A stretch of 64,000 nt of DNA from Bermanella sp044597725 (GTDB lineage Bacteria > Pseudomonadota > Gammaproteobacteria > Pseudomonadales > Oceanobacteraceae): the NCBI RefSeq assembly GCF_044597725.1, contig NZ_CP139003.1, forward strand, positions 1,798,001 through 1,862,000, given 5' to 3'. Of this stretch, positions 1 to 9,164 are shown in pieces; position 1 is the first letter of the stretch; the number at the start of each line of letters is the position of its first letter. Below the pieces are notes generated by a model. That model was not told where the DNA came from, made no database searches, and worked only from the letters and a program-made list of their open reading frames with translations. The position numbers and the translations under genes are program-made.

Positions 1-1
1 A

Positions 2-532
2 CTGGAGATGGACGATGGCTATCGCATTTATCAATGCTGTAGCGGTGCCTCTAACCCCATAAAGCTAAAAACCTTTATTGAACTGGTGCAAGAAAGCGCC
101 ATAGCGCGTTATACCGAATGGCCAAAGCTGTTCGCGTCTGCTCCACAAGAAAAGTTTAAAACGGTATCTCCCGGGCGTTTCCGCTTGTATATGAAGGGTT
201 TTACCTTGTTAACATGGGCAAAAACCGCAATATCACGCCTATTCGGGTCGGATAAAGCCGGTAAGCTCATGCTAAAAGCGCAAACCACCGCATCATTGGC
301 CAATATCTTTGGGTTTTATACCGCCCCCAAATACCGTTTCTGTTCGCGTAAGTTAGAAGCCCTGCAGGGACAATTTAGCCCCATAGAGCAAGCCAAGTTT
401 GAAGTGCGTGCCGATAGCTACGACTGGCAGCACTATTTGCAGAATATTCACCTCGATGGCCTGCACAAATATGCCTTGGCAGATAAACCCGTGCTAAAAG
501 CCAAACCCCAAGCGCGTAAGCAGGCCGCTTAA
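2..532 (+). CDS. Fatty acyl-CoA reductase, C-terminal part (cut by window edge)
   Basis: The frame is open to the left edge, so only the last ~176 residues are present; the ATG at 8 is internal. The segment YRIYQCCSGASNPIK followed by an Arg/Lys-rich helical domain resembles the C-terminal (male-sterility/FAR_C) region of extended SDR fatty acyl-CoA reductases, which reduce acyl-CoA to fatty alcohol for wax-ester synthesis in marine gammaproteobacteria. The NAD(P)-binding Rossmann part and the catalytic Tyr-Lys would lie upstream and cannot be checked. Another extended-SDR protein of lipid metabolism remains possible. Confidence 0.6.
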   Translation: MEMDDGYRIYQCCSGASNPIKLKTFIELVQESAIARYTEWPKLFASAPQEKFKTVSPGRFRLYMKGFTLLTWAKTAISRLFGSDKAGKLMLKAQTTASLANIFGFYTAPKYRFCSRKLEALQGQFSPIEQAKFEVRADSYDWQHYLQNIHLDGLHKYALADKPVLKAKPQARKQAA

Positions 533-633
533 TCTGTGTTTTATTAGAGCAGTGTTTTGTAAGCTTAAGCTAGTGTCAATTGAGATTTCCTCAGGTAGTA
601 TTGGCTCATTTGAACCATTGCGTAGAGAAAATT

Positions 634-1470
634 ATGAAGTTTAAGGGTACAAAGGAATACGTAGCCACTCCTGAGCTACAAATGGCTGTGAACGCAGCCA
701 TTACGTTGCAACGTCCGCTTCTTATTAAAGGCGAGCCTGGTACAGGTAAAACCATGCTGGCGGAGCAGTTAGCCGAAGCGCTCGATACTAAATTGATTCA
801 GTGGCACATAAAATCCACTACTAAAGCCCACCAAGGCTTGTACGAGTACGATGCGGTTTCGCGTTTACGCGACTCACAGTTGGGTAACGAAGGTGTACAC
901 GATGTATCCAATTACATTAAGCAAGGTAAGCTATGGGAAGCGTTTACAGGTGACAAGCCTCCTGTTTTACTAATCGATGAAATCGATAAAGCTGATATTG
1001 AGTTCCCTAACGACCTTTTGCTTGAGTTAGACAAAATGGAATTTTTTGTTTACGAAACCCAAGAGCGAATTGTCGCTAAACATCGTCCCATTATCCTAAT
1101 TACCAGTAACAACGAAAAAGAGCTGCCTGATGCCTTCTTGCGTCGCTGCTTCTTCCATTATATCGATTTCCCTGATAAACCAACCATGGAGCAAATTGTT
1201 GATGTACATTTCCCTAACATCAAAAAAGATTTGCTAAAAGAAGCCATGGATGTGTTCTTCGATTTACGTAAAGTGCCAGGGCTTAAGAAAAAGCCATCAA
1301 CATCCGAGTTAGTTGATTGGTTGAAACTACTCTTAGCCGATGAAGTTGACCCTGAAACCTTGCGTAGTCGCGATACTGCAATACCACCGCTTTATGGTGC
1401 CATGGTTAAAAATGAGCAAGACGTAGAATTACTGCAAAAACTGGCATTCATGACACGCCGTAAAGGCTAG
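634..1470 (+). CDS. MoxR-family AAA+ ATPase
   Basis: 278-residue AAA+ ATPase of the MoxR group, chaperone-like ATPases that work with VWA-domain partners. Walker A is GEPGTGKT (residues 33-40), Walker B is LLIDEID (112-118), sensor-1 lies in ITSNNEKELPDAFLRRC. An in-frame ATG at 580 would add 18 residues, but homologues typically begin M-K-F-G/K-G-T-x-x-Y, so ATG 634 is preferred. The next gene starts 9 bases after the stop and encodes a CoxE-type VWA protein, so the pair is almost certainly one operon and one functional unit. The client process is not known. Confidence 0.88.
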   Translation: MKFKGTKEYVATPELQMAVNAAITLQRPLLIKGEPGTGKTMLAEQLAEALDTKLIQWHIKSTTKAHQGLYEYDAVSRLRDSQLGNEGVHDVSNYIKQGKLWEAFTGDKPPVLLIDEIDKADIEFPNDLLLELDKMEFFVYETQERIVAKHRPIILITSNNEKELPDAFLRRCFFHYIDFPDKPTMEQIVDVHFPNIKKDLLKEAMDVFFDLRKVPGLKKKPSTSELVDWLKLLLADEVDPETLRSRDTAIPPLYGAMVKNEQDVELLQKLAFMTRRKG

Positions 1471-1479
1471 GGTTCGCTT

Positions 1480-2664
1480 ATGTTGGTTGATTTTTTTCAA
1501 ACCATGAGAACATATCGAGTGCCTTGTTCTATTCGAGAGTATCTCGATTTAGTCAATGCACTTAGGCATCACCTAGCATTTGCTGACTTAGATGATTTTT
1601 ATCAGGTAAGTAAGCTGTGCTTGGTGAAAGATGAACGTCATTACGACAAATTCGATAAAGCCTTTGCCCATTACTTCGATGGTATTGATAAGCTTGATGA
1701 GATTCTGACCAGTGCCAAAGGTATTCCTGAAGACTGGATGAAATCAGAATTTGAGCGTTTATTCAGTAAAGAAGAAATGGAAGCCATTGAGTCTCAAGGT
1801 GGCTTTGATGAGCTCATGAAAAAATTCCGTGAGCGCTTGGCCGAGCAAGAAAAGCGACATCGAGGTGGTAATAAAATGATTGGTACCGGTGGCACATCGC
1901 CATTTGGTGCTGATGGCTATAACCCCGAAGGCATGCGCGTAGAGCAGGGGAGAAGTCGTCATAAAAAAGCAATCAAGGTATGGGAACAACGCAATTACCG
2001 TAATCTTGATGACGATATCGAGCTAGGTATACGCAACATAAAAGTAGCCCTGCGTCGGCTTCGTAAGTTTGCACGAACCGGTGCAGCAGAGGAACTAGAT
2101 TTAGACGATACCATTAGCTCCACGGCAAATAATGCTGGCTTTTTAGATATCAAGATGGTGCCCGAGCGACACAATGCTGTGAAGGTGCTGTTGTTTTTTG
2201 ATATCGGCGGCACCATGGATCCTTATGTGCGAGTCTGTGAAGAGCTATTCTCCGCTGCACGTAGTGAGTTCAAGCATATGGAAACCTATTACTTTCATAA
2301 CTGCTTGTACGAATCGGTATGGAAAGATAACCGACGTCGTAACAATGAACGTACCCAAACGTGGGACTTACTGCGCAAGTTCACCAAAGACTACAAAGTT
2401 ATTTTTGTTGGGGATGCCATGATGGCACCATACGAAGTAACCCATGTTGGTGGCAGTGTTGAGCATTGGAATGACGAGCCAGGGCAAGTCTGGCTGCATC
2501 GAATGAAAGAAACCTTCGATAAAGTCGTGTGGCTTAATCCTGTTCCCGACAGTCAGTGGGGTTGGAGTGGGTCGTTAAATGCAATACGGGATGCCATGGA
2601 AGATAAAATGTATCCTCTCACCATAAATGGCCTTGAAGATGCGATGCGAGAATTAACACGCTAG
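1480..2664 (+). CDS. CoxE-like von Willebrand factor A domain protein
   Basis: 394-residue protein with a charged helical N-terminal half and a C-terminal VWA domain (from about residue 230) of the CoxE-like class. The metal-ion (MIDAS) segment reads FFDIGGTMDPYV, i.e. D-x-G-G-T in place of the usual D-x-S-x-S, as is common in this family. Later motifs such as FVGDAMMAPYE and WLNPVPDSQWGWS fit CoxE-like proteins. It is the direct downstream partner of the MoxR ATPase; together they probably insert a cofactor into, or remodel, a target protein that is not encoded in this window. Confidence 0.83.
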   Translation: MLVDFFQTMRTYRVPCSIREYLDLVNALRHHLAFADLDDFYQVSKLCLVKDERHYDKFDKAFAHYFDGIDKLDEILTSAKGIPEDWMKSEFERLFSKEEMEAIESQGGFDELMKKFRERLAEQEKRHRGGNKMIGTGGTSPFGADGYNPEGMRVEQGRSRHKKAIKVWEQRNYRNLDDDIELGIRNIKVALRRLRKFARTGAAEELDLDDTISSTANNAGFLDIKMVPERHNAVKVLLFFDIGGTMDPYVRVCEELFSAARSEFKHMETYYFHNCLYESVWKDNRRRNNERTQTWDLLRKFTKDYKVIFVGDAMMAPYEVTHVGGSVEHWNDEPGQVWLHRMKETFDKVVWLNPVPDSQWGWSGSLNAIRDAMEDKMYPLTINGLEDAMRELTR

Positions 2665-2666
2665 TG

Positions 2667-2912
2667 TCAATCTTCACTGTTTTCAAAAAACTTGGCACCT
2701 TTTTCAATTATCGTAAATAGATAACGTTTAGATAAAGTGTGCCAATGTTTTAATTTTTCGGAAGCAATACGCCGAATTTCATAGTTTAAAACTTTCGTAC
2801 CGATAACCCCCCTTGCATCCGTAATTGTCCTAGGTAACAATACGCCATGCACATTCTGACCGTGCCCTAATAAAACCAAAATAATAAAAATAAGGGTTTG
2901 CCGTGAAAGCAT
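2667..2912 (-). CDS. Possible small exported protein (uncertain ORF)
   Basis: An 81-codon minus-strand frame fills the gap between the VWA gene and the next operon almost exactly: its stop lies 3 bases from the VWA stop and its start overlaps the next plus-strand gene by 10 bases. The first ~22 residues (MLSRQTLIFIILVLLGHG...) look like a signal peptide and the rest is Lys/Glu-rich. Against it: no Shine-Dalgarno is visible before the ATG, and the region must also hold the promoter of the plus-strand operon. It may be a chance frame. Confidence 0.25.
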   Translation of the reverse strand: MLSRQTLIFIILVLLGHGQNVHGVLLPRTITDARGVIGTKVLNYEIRRIASEKLKHWHTLSKRYLFTIIEKGAKFFENSED

Positions 2913-3412
2913 TTCAATACTTGCTTGTCTGCGCGCTTGTGTTCGTTTCAGCCGCCCATGCTAACGAAACAGAACTAAATGCCGAAATTGAAGCGCTCAA
3001 AAATGACGTTGTGGAACTGAATCGAGAATTGTTTGAACTCGAAGAACAACTATTGTATCCAGCAACAACGACATTCGCTGTGTTTGTATCTATGGAAGCG
3101 GTTAACGATTTTCGTATCGAATCAGTAAAGCTAACCCTTGATGAGCAAGATGTTACTTCCCATTTGTACAGTGAAGATCAAGTCGAAGCCCTGCGTCGTG
3201 GTGGTATTCAAAAACTTTACACCGGTAATTTAAAACCAGGGTTACACAACCTAAGAGCAGAAGTACAAGGGCAAGATAGCGACGGCCGACCCATGAAAAA
3301 AGTATTGGTGGCCGATTTTGGTAAAGCACGTTCCAATAAATATCTCGAGCTTAAAATAAGCCGAAATACCCAACAGAATAAGCCTGACTTCGCCATAGTT
3401 GAGTGGAAATGA
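2903..3412 (+). CDS. Exported coiled-coil protein, first gene of the ExbB/ExbD/AgmX block
   Basis: 169 residues from a GTG start preceded by AAGGG. A signal peptide ends near AAHA|NE (residue ~21). It is followed by a heptad-rich acidic stretch (about 22-52, many Glu/Leu) that should form a coiled coil, then a compact beta-rich domain. I do not recognise a named family; similar proteins in such clusters have been labelled dihydrolipoamide acetyltransferase, but nothing here resembles a lipoyl or acyltransferase domain. It starts a run of tightly packed genes encoding TPR proteins and an ExbB/ExbD-type motor, so it is probably a periplasmic component of that machine. Confidence 0.75.
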   Translation: MKAFQYLLVCALVFVSAAHANETELNAEIEALKNDVVELNRELFELEEQLLYPATTTFAVFVSMEAVNDFRIESVKLTLDEQDVTSHLYSEDQVEALRRGGIQKLYTGNLKPGLHNLRAEVQGQDSDGRPMKKVLVADFGKARSNKYLELKISRNTQQNKPDFAIVEWK

Positions 3413-3413
3413 T

Positions 3414-5309
3414 ATGCGTAGGCTGTGCACATTACTTTTGCTCTGCCTAAGCGCTTACGGCACGTTGAGCCATGGCGCTGATTTGCTTCCTGATGCGAGG
3501 CGGGATACAGGCGATAACGTCTTATATGGGCAAGCGCTGTTTCATTTGCATTCAGGCAACTATGAACAAGCACTGTCGTACGCCTTAGCCGTTGAAAAAA
3601 AAGGGCGTCGATCATTAGGAAGAGAATTTGAGTTATACAAGGCAGCAGCTCAATTAGGTTTGGGCATGGATCAAAAAGCCAGCCAAACTTACCGCTCCTT
3701 AATAAGCAATGCACGCTCTGGGTTAATCCCCATGTCAGCGCGCTCGCAAGCTTGGTTCTATCTAGCCAAGCATTTTTATACCAAAGGCTGGTGGGAGAGT
3801 GCTTTAGCAACGTTACGCTATGTTGATGAAAGCGCCGTGGCGCCAGGTCTTATCAACGAATATCACTTTCTTTATGCAACATTAGAATTATTTGTTGGGC
3901 AGCCAGATAATGCTGATAAACATCTGCTTTCTATCGATCCTACAAGCAAATGGTCTAGCTTTGCATTCTTAAATTTAGCCGTAAGTTACACCGAGCGTGA
4001 TGTGCATCTTAACCAAGTGGATGCAGCATTCTCTAAAGCCTTGCAACTAAGTGAAAACGTTGAAAACCCCGATGTGCTTGCCGATAAAATTAACTCCATG
4101 GCAGGTCAATTTTTTTATGCCACAGGTCGTGGACGTAGTGCTATAAAACATTTAAAAGAAGTGAGTCTTGATGGTGCTTACACACCCAAAGCGTTGTTAA
4201 CCTATGGTTGGGCACTAACCGAACAATGGCAATATCATGATGCTTTACAGCCGTGGTATATGTTAAAAACAGGCCATTCCCAGCTTAACCAAGATGTTCA
4301 AGAAACACTGATCGCAATTCCATTTCTATTAGAAAAGCTGAACGCTAAAGTTATGGCTTTAGGTGCATTTGAATTTGCGGTTAAGCAATATGATGAAGTG
4401 TATGAAAAGCTCGCAAAAAGCGCTAGTAGACTTAATACAGGTGAATTTATTGAGCCGCTTTTAGCGCAACAGGTGCCTGATAAATGGGGCGCTTTTGCAC
4501 CAATGGATTTATCCCTACCTGATCATCCCGACCGATTCTATTTAAAAGATGTTATGGGGCAGAGTCATTTTCAAGGGGAGCTAAAAAATCTAAGAGATTT
4601 GCATGTGATGCGGGAAAGACTAAAAGCCTCTTTGCTTGATATCGAAGCCTTCTCAGTTATCCGCGAGACCCGTCAAGAAGAGTATCAAGCTCTTGTTAAA
4701 GAACAAACATTGCAAAACTTAAATGAGCGTCTTCGTCAGCTAACAAGTCGCTATCGTGTACTTAAAAATAAGATTGAAAGCGCTTTTGGTAAGTCTGACG
4801 GTTCAGGGTTGGCCTCAAATGAAGAAAAAGAGATGCTAGCGTTATTTAAAACGGTTAATGCGCGTATTCAGAACCTAAACAATGCTGATCACTATCAGGC
4901 TCGCTTAAGGCGCGTACAAGGAATTTTAGCCTGGAACTTAAGCCAGCGTTATGCCGAGCGGAAGAAATTTATCGCCGAAAATTTAGCGGGTTTAGAGCGC
5001 AACATGAGAAAAATAGAGAAGCAAATTGATGCAACTCGTTATGCTTATAATGTTGCGCCTCAGTCCTATCAAGGTTATTCAAGAAACCTTGCTCAGCTTA
5101 AGAAAAAGTACCAAAACCAATTAGCTAAGCTCGATAAAGTATATCAAAAGCAGCGTAATAGAGTGGGTAGCATAGTAAAAACCGATATTAAACAGCGTCA
5201 ACAAAAAGTTTTGGAATTACAAAGGCAAGCACGTTTGGCATCGGCTCGGTTATTTGACGAAACCTCTAATCAACAACGAGATACATCTGTCGCGGAGGTT
5301 GGCCAGTGA
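3414..5309 (+). CDS. Periplasmic TPR/coiled-coil protein
   Basis: 631 residues from ATG 3414, one base after the stop of the previous gene. A TTG five codons upstream is also in frame but ATG gives a cleaner signal peptide (MRRLCTLLLLCLSAYGTLSHG|AD). The first half contains degenerate tetratricopeptide repeats (LYGQALFHLHSGNYEQAL, AQLGLGMDQKASQTYRSL). The last third (about 395-615) is charged and helical, with long coiled-coil character (ERLRQLTSRYRVLKNKIE, NMRKIEKQIDATRYAY). Together these suggest a periplasmic scaffold. It overlaps the next gene by 4 bases (GTGA), so the two are translationally coupled. No enzyme motif is seen. Confidence 0.8.
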   Translation: MRRLCTLLLLCLSAYGTLSHGADLLPDARRDTGDNVLYGQALFHLHSGNYEQALSYALAVEKKGRRSLGREFELYKAAAQLGLGMDQKASQTYRSLISNARSGLIPMSARSQAWFYLAKHFYTKGWWESALATLRYVDESAVAPGLINEYHFLYATLELFVGQPDNADKHLLSIDPTSKWSSFAFLNLAVSYTERDVHLNQVDAAFSKALQLSENVENPDVLADKINSMAGQFFYATGRGRSAIKHLKEVSLDGAYTPKALLTYGWALTEQWQYHDALQPWYMLKTGHSQLNQDVQETLIAIPFLLEKLNAKVMALGAFEFAVKQYDEVYEKLAKSASRLNTGEFIEPLLAQQVPDKWGAFAPMDLSLPDHPDRFYLKDVMGQSHFQGELKNLRDLHVMRERLKASLLDIEAFSVIRETRQEEYQALVKEQTLQNLNERLRQLTSRYRVLKNKIESAFGKSDGSGLASNEEKEMLALFKTVNARIQNLNNADHYQARLRRVQGILAWNLSQRYAERKKFIAENLAGLERNMRKIEKQIDATRYAYNVAPQSYQGYSRNLAQLKKKYQNQLAKLDKVYQKQRNRVGSIVKTDIKQRQQKVLELQRQARLASARLFDETSNQQRDTSVAEVGQ

Positions 5310-8125
5310 AGAAAATAATATTGTTTGGCATAGTCTTGCTGTTATCAGCGTGTGCGACTAAGCAGCAAAATGAAACATTTACACAAACAGATTTAAGCAA
5401 TAAAACCATTGCGAATATTCGGCCCATGGGTTTTAAACTCGCAAAAATGCCAGCACCACAAGCCGATACCAAAGAAGCGATTCAACGTTATCAAGCTTTT
5501 CTTGATATAGCACGTCACAATGATATGCGTGTACATGTTATGCATAGGCTGGCCGATTTGCAGCTCATGGACTTGGAAGAGTTACTGGCTGAAGACCCAG
5601 ATAAACTAGACAACAAACAAGTCGAAGCTATTTATAACCATGCTATTGCCACCTATGAACGCGTACTGGGTATGTTTCCTAACCGCCTTGATAGTGACAT
5701 GCTGATTTATCAACTGGCTAAGGTTTATACCTTAAAAGGCGATACAGAATCTGCCTTAAATTGGCTTGCACAATTAGTAAAACGCTTCCCCAATTCCGAT
5801 TTTGTTTTAGAGTCGTACTATCGCATGGGTGACATGCATTTTACCCTAGAGCAATACGCTCAAGCAGAACAGGCGTTTTCTCGTGTAGCGGTATCGCCTA
5901 AAGATAATCGTTTTTTCCTAAGCGCGCTCTATATGAAAGGTTGGAGTCAGTTTAAGCAAAACCGATATGATCAAGCATTAGCTTCGTTTGTTGCAGTTAT
6001 TGACGAGCGCTTTGATGATACAGCCTCAATTGTCACCGCTGGTCGCAGTGATAAAGATTTATTGGATGATACTACTCGGGTTATGAGCATGATTTTCTCT
6101 GGTGGGGGTGGCCATCAACAAGTCGCTAAGCTGTTTTCGCGAATTGGCGATCGTCACTATGAATATCTTATTTATGACTCGCTCGCTGAATACTATCTAT
6201 CTAAAAACCAATATACCGATGCAGCCAATACCTATAAATCTTATGTTGCAGTGGCACCTAATGATGTTTTAGCACCCGCCTTTTATAGCAATGTGGTCAA
6301 AAGTTATAAAAAGGCGGGCTATGTTGACCAAGTATTAAAACATCAAATAGCGTATGTAGAACGGTATGGTATCAATAGTGGGTTTTGGGGCTTATACGGA
6401 GAAGACATCAAAGAAATGATTCGCCCCAATATTAGCGAATACACAACCCAGCTAGCCCAGTACCATCATGCCAAAGGACAAAAAGCAAAAAACTTAAAGA
6501 ACAAGTTTAACCATTTGCTGGCTGCGTCAAAATGGTATGGCGAATTTATAGATACATTCCCCGAAGACCCCACCACGGGTGAAAAGTATTTTTTGATGGG
6601 TGAAGCATTGTATGATGTAGGGCGCTTTGAACAAGCTGTAGCTGCGTATAAACAAGGTGCTTTTAGTTCGCCTTTGCACCAAAAAGCAGAAGAATCAGGG
6701 TTTGCTGCATTAGTTGCCTATAATCGACTGATCGAAAAATCGGACAATGTTGCACAATCACAATGGTTAGAACAAAAGGTAGAGACAGCCATCCTATTTG
6801 CTAACCGATTCTCCAGTAGTGATAAAACCTCGCAAGTTTTAGCCCGTGCAGCAGAAGGCTTATTTGAATTAGGTCAATTTGAAAAGGCAACCAGTATCGC
6901 TCAGCGGGTACTTACAGATAAGCGCGCAAACAAACAACAAATTTCCGTTGCCTTGCTAATCAAAGGTCATAGCCATTTCGATTTGAAGCAATTTGTTGAT
7001 GCAGAATCGGCATATACGAAAGTACTTGCTAGTAAACAGTTAAATCAGAAACAGATTACTGATGTAAATGAGAAACTTGCGGCCAGTATCTATAAGCAAG
7101 CAGTGGCCAATGTTGAGAACAAACAACTGGATTTAGCCGTTGAAAACTTTATGCGTGTAGGTAAACGCGTACCACAGTCACCTATTCGTATAACCGCGCA
7201 TTATGATGCAGCTTCTTACCTTATGAAAGAACAGAAATGGGGTCGGGCACAAGAGCTGCTATTGAGTTTCCGTGAGAAACACCCCAAACATAAGCTCGCC
7301 AAAGATATTCCCTCGAAGTTAATTATCGCGTATGAAAATACCGAAGATTGGAACAAAGCGGCTTATGAACTTGAAACCATATGGCGAGATTCACGAGATA
7401 GTGAAGAACAGCGCATAGCCTTGTATCAGGCTGCAGAGTATTTTGAAAAGGGCGGCGATATGGAAAACGCCATGACCATGCTAAAACGCTATGCCCATAA
7501 TTATCCAAAACCGTTTAATGCTCAGCTTGAGTCTATAAGTAAACTTGAACAAGTTTATAATAAGCAAGGTGAGGATGAAAAACGTCAATACTGGTTAAAT
7601 AAATTGATTGTTGCTGATAAGAATGCAGGTAAAGACCGAACCGATCGCTCTCGTTATCTTGCCGCCAAAGCATCATTTACACTGGCCGATTATGAACGGC
7701 AAGAATATGCAAAAATTGCATTAACACTGCCATTGCGAAAAAGCTTGGCAAAAAAGAAAGTAGCATTAAAGTCAACGCTTAATGCTTATCAAAAAACAGC
7801 CAAGATGGAAGTACAAGAATTTACCACAGCCGCTACATATCAAATTGCAGAGATATATGGCGAGCTCTCACGCGATTTAATGAATTCAGAGCGACCACCA
7901 GGTTTAGATGAGCTTGAACTAGAAGAATATGAGTTTTTGCTAGAAGATCAGGCATTCCCGTTTGAAGAAACCGCTATTAATATTCACGAAACTAATATTA
8001 AACGCAGTTGGGATGGTTTATACGATAACTGGATTGAAAAGAGTGTAAGTGCGTTAGGTGCACTCATGCCAGCACGTTACGGTAAAGAGGAGGTCACTTA
8101 TGATGTTATTGCCGAAATACATTAA
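5306..8125 (+). CDS. Large outer-membrane TPR lipoprotein
   Basis: 939 residues from GTG 5306. The N-terminus MKKIILFGIVLLLSAC is a lipoprotein signal with lipobox LSAC (Cys16). At least ten TPR-like units follow (for example AIATYERVLGMFPNRLDSDM, ALNWLAQLVKRFPNSDF, AEQAFSRVAVSP, AANTYKSYVAVAPND). Residues +2/+3 after the Cys are Ala-Thr, so Lol sorting would send it to the outer membrane. Large TPR lipoproteins of this type accompany AglR/ExbB-type channels in the Myxococcus gliding and sporulation systems, where they act as periplasmic assembly platforms; the comparison is by architecture only. Confidence 0.82.
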   Translation: MKKIILFGIVLLLSACATKQQNETFTQTDLSNKTIANIRPMGFKLAKMPAPQADTKEAIQRYQAFLDIARHNDMRVHVMHRLADLQLMDLEELLAEDPDKLDNKQVEAIYNHAIATYERVLGMFPNRLDSDMLIYQLAKVYTLKGDTESALNWLAQLVKRFPNSDFVLESYYRMGDMHFTLEQYAQAEQAFSRVAVSPKDNRFFLSALYMKGWSQFKQNRYDQALASFVAVIDERFDDTASIVTAGRSDKDLLDDTTRVMSMIFSGGGGHQQVAKLFSRIGDRHYEYLIYDSLAEYYLSKNQYTDAANTYKSYVAVAPNDVLAPAFYSNVVKSYKKAGYVDQVLKHQIAYVERYGINSGFWGLYGEDIKEMIRPNISEYTTQLAQYHHAKGQKAKNLKNKFNHLLAASKWYGEFIDTFPEDPTTGEKYFLMGEALYDVGRFEQAVAAYKQGAFSSPLHQKAEESGFAALVAYNRLIEKSDNVAQSQWLEQKVETAILFANRFSSSDKTSQVLARAAEGLFELGQFEKATSIAQRVLTDKRANKQQISVALLIKGHSHFDLKQFVDAESAYTKVLASKQLNQKQITDVNEKLAASIYKQAVANVENKQLDLAVENFMRVGKRVPQSPIRITAHYDAASYLMKEQKWGRAQELLLSFREKHPKHKLAKDIPSKLIIAYENTEDWNKAAYELETIWRDSRDSEEQRIALYQAAEYFEKGGDMENAMTMLKRYAHNYPKPFNAQLESISKLEQVYNKQGEDEKRQYWLNKLIVADKNAGKDRTDRSRYLAAKASFTLADYERQEYAKIALTLPLRKSLAKKKVALKSTLNAYQKTAKMEVQEFTTAATYQIAEIYGELSRDLMNSERPPGLDELELEEYEFLLEDQAFPFEETAINIHETNIKRSWDGLYDNWIEKSVSALGALMPARYGKEEVTYDVIAEIH

Positions 8126-8729
8126 ACCGACCCTATACGTTGTTTGTGTTTTGTTAAGCGGTTGTTTTGGTGGGCAGCAGGTTAAACCTAATGTCGAAGC
8201 AGATGTGAGTTCGACACGGGTAGAAATTCCTAGCCAAGCCGCAGCCGATTTTAAAATTGCTATTGGGCACATGAATAGTGGGGACTACAACCAAGCAGAG
8301 GTAGCATTCAAAAAGCTAACCGAACAATACCCTGTTTTATCTGGCCCGTACGCTAATTTAGGTGTTATTTACTCACAGCGTGAAGAATGGGATGAAGCTA
8401 CTGAATACCTGACTAAGGCCATTGAAAAGAACCCTAAAAATGTGAAAGCTCGCAATCAATTGGGCTGGGTTTATCGTCAACAGGGTAAGTTTGAACAAGC
8501 AGAAGAACAGTACCGTCAGGCTATTGAGCAGAACCCAGAGTATGCTGCGAGCCATAGAAACTTAGGTATTTTATATGATATTTATATGGGTAACTTAGTT
8601 AAAGCAAGTGAGCATTATCAGTCTTACCAAAGCTTGCAAAGTGAGCCCGATAGGCAAGTTGCAGGTTGGCTTGTGGATATTAAGCGTCGTGCCAATATCG
8701 AATCACAGCTAGCGAGTGAGGCGCAATAA
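8100..8729 (+). CDS. TPR lipoprotein
   Basis: 209 residues from ATG 8100, which follows a strong AGAGGAGG ribosome site; longer in-frame starts lie inside the previous gene. The N-terminus ends in lipobox LLSGC. Three consecutive canonical TPR units follow (YNQAEVAFKKLTEQYP, WDEATEYLTKAIEKNP, FEQAEEQYRQAIEQNP), then a fourth weaker one (VKASEHYQSYQSL), as in PilF/NlpI-like lipoproteins. It overlaps the preceding gene by 26 bases and the following gene by 1 base. Probably an outer-membrane-anchored assembly factor of the same machine. Confidence 0.85.
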   Translation: MMLLPKYIKPTLYVVCVLLSGCFGGQQVKPNVEADVSSTRVEIPSQAAADFKIAIGHMNSGDYNQAEVAFKKLTEQYPVLSGPYANLGVIYSQREEWDEATEYLTKAIEKNPKNVKARNQLGWVYRQQGKFEQAEEQYRQAIEQNPEYAASHRNLGILYDIYMGNLVKASEHYQSYQSLQSEPDRQVAGWLVDIKRRANIESQLASEAQ

Positions 8730-9028
8730 TGGTGACATTCATAAAATTTATATTCATGAGCTTGTGTTTGCTTTCATCAGTAGTAAATGCGAACCCAGTA
8801 AATCGCTTAGAAGGCATTAAAATTCAGGCAGATAACGAAGCACCACAAGTGATGTATGTTATTCCATGGCAAAGCCCAAAAGGTGCAGAGCGTTTATATA
8901 CACCTGTAACAGGTGTACGAACAGAACGTTTAAAGCCAGTGGACCCATATACGTTTGAGCGTGAACACCAGCTACATAAAGATTGGCTCAAGCTAGAAAA
9001 AAAGGCCGTTGACCTTGCTAGCGATTAA
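8729..9028 (+). CDS. Small exported protein of unknown function
   Basis: 99 residues; the ATG shares its first base with the TAA of the TPR lipoprotein gene (TAATG), so expression is coupled. A signal peptide ends near VVNA|NP (residue ~22). The mature part is ~77 residues, with a segment VMYVIPWQSPKG and a charged C-terminal helix (EREHQLHKDWLKLEKK). I do not recognise the family. Its place between the TPR lipoprotein and the ExbB-like channel argues for a periplasmic accessory subunit. Confidence 0.7.
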   Translation: MVTFIKFIFMSLCLLSSVVNANPVNRLEGIKIQADNEAPQVMYVIPWQSPKGAERLYTPVTGVRTERLKPVDPYTFEREHQLHKDWLKLEKKAVDLASD

Positions 9029-9164
9029 GCTTTTAATAGGTGGTTAGCGCCACAACTAAATATTAAAAATACGCTAACTAAAATAATAATAAAAAAAGTA
9101 AACTTGGTTACTGTTTCAACAGAATCAAAAAAATAATAAGAAGCAATTCAAGAGGAAGTACACA

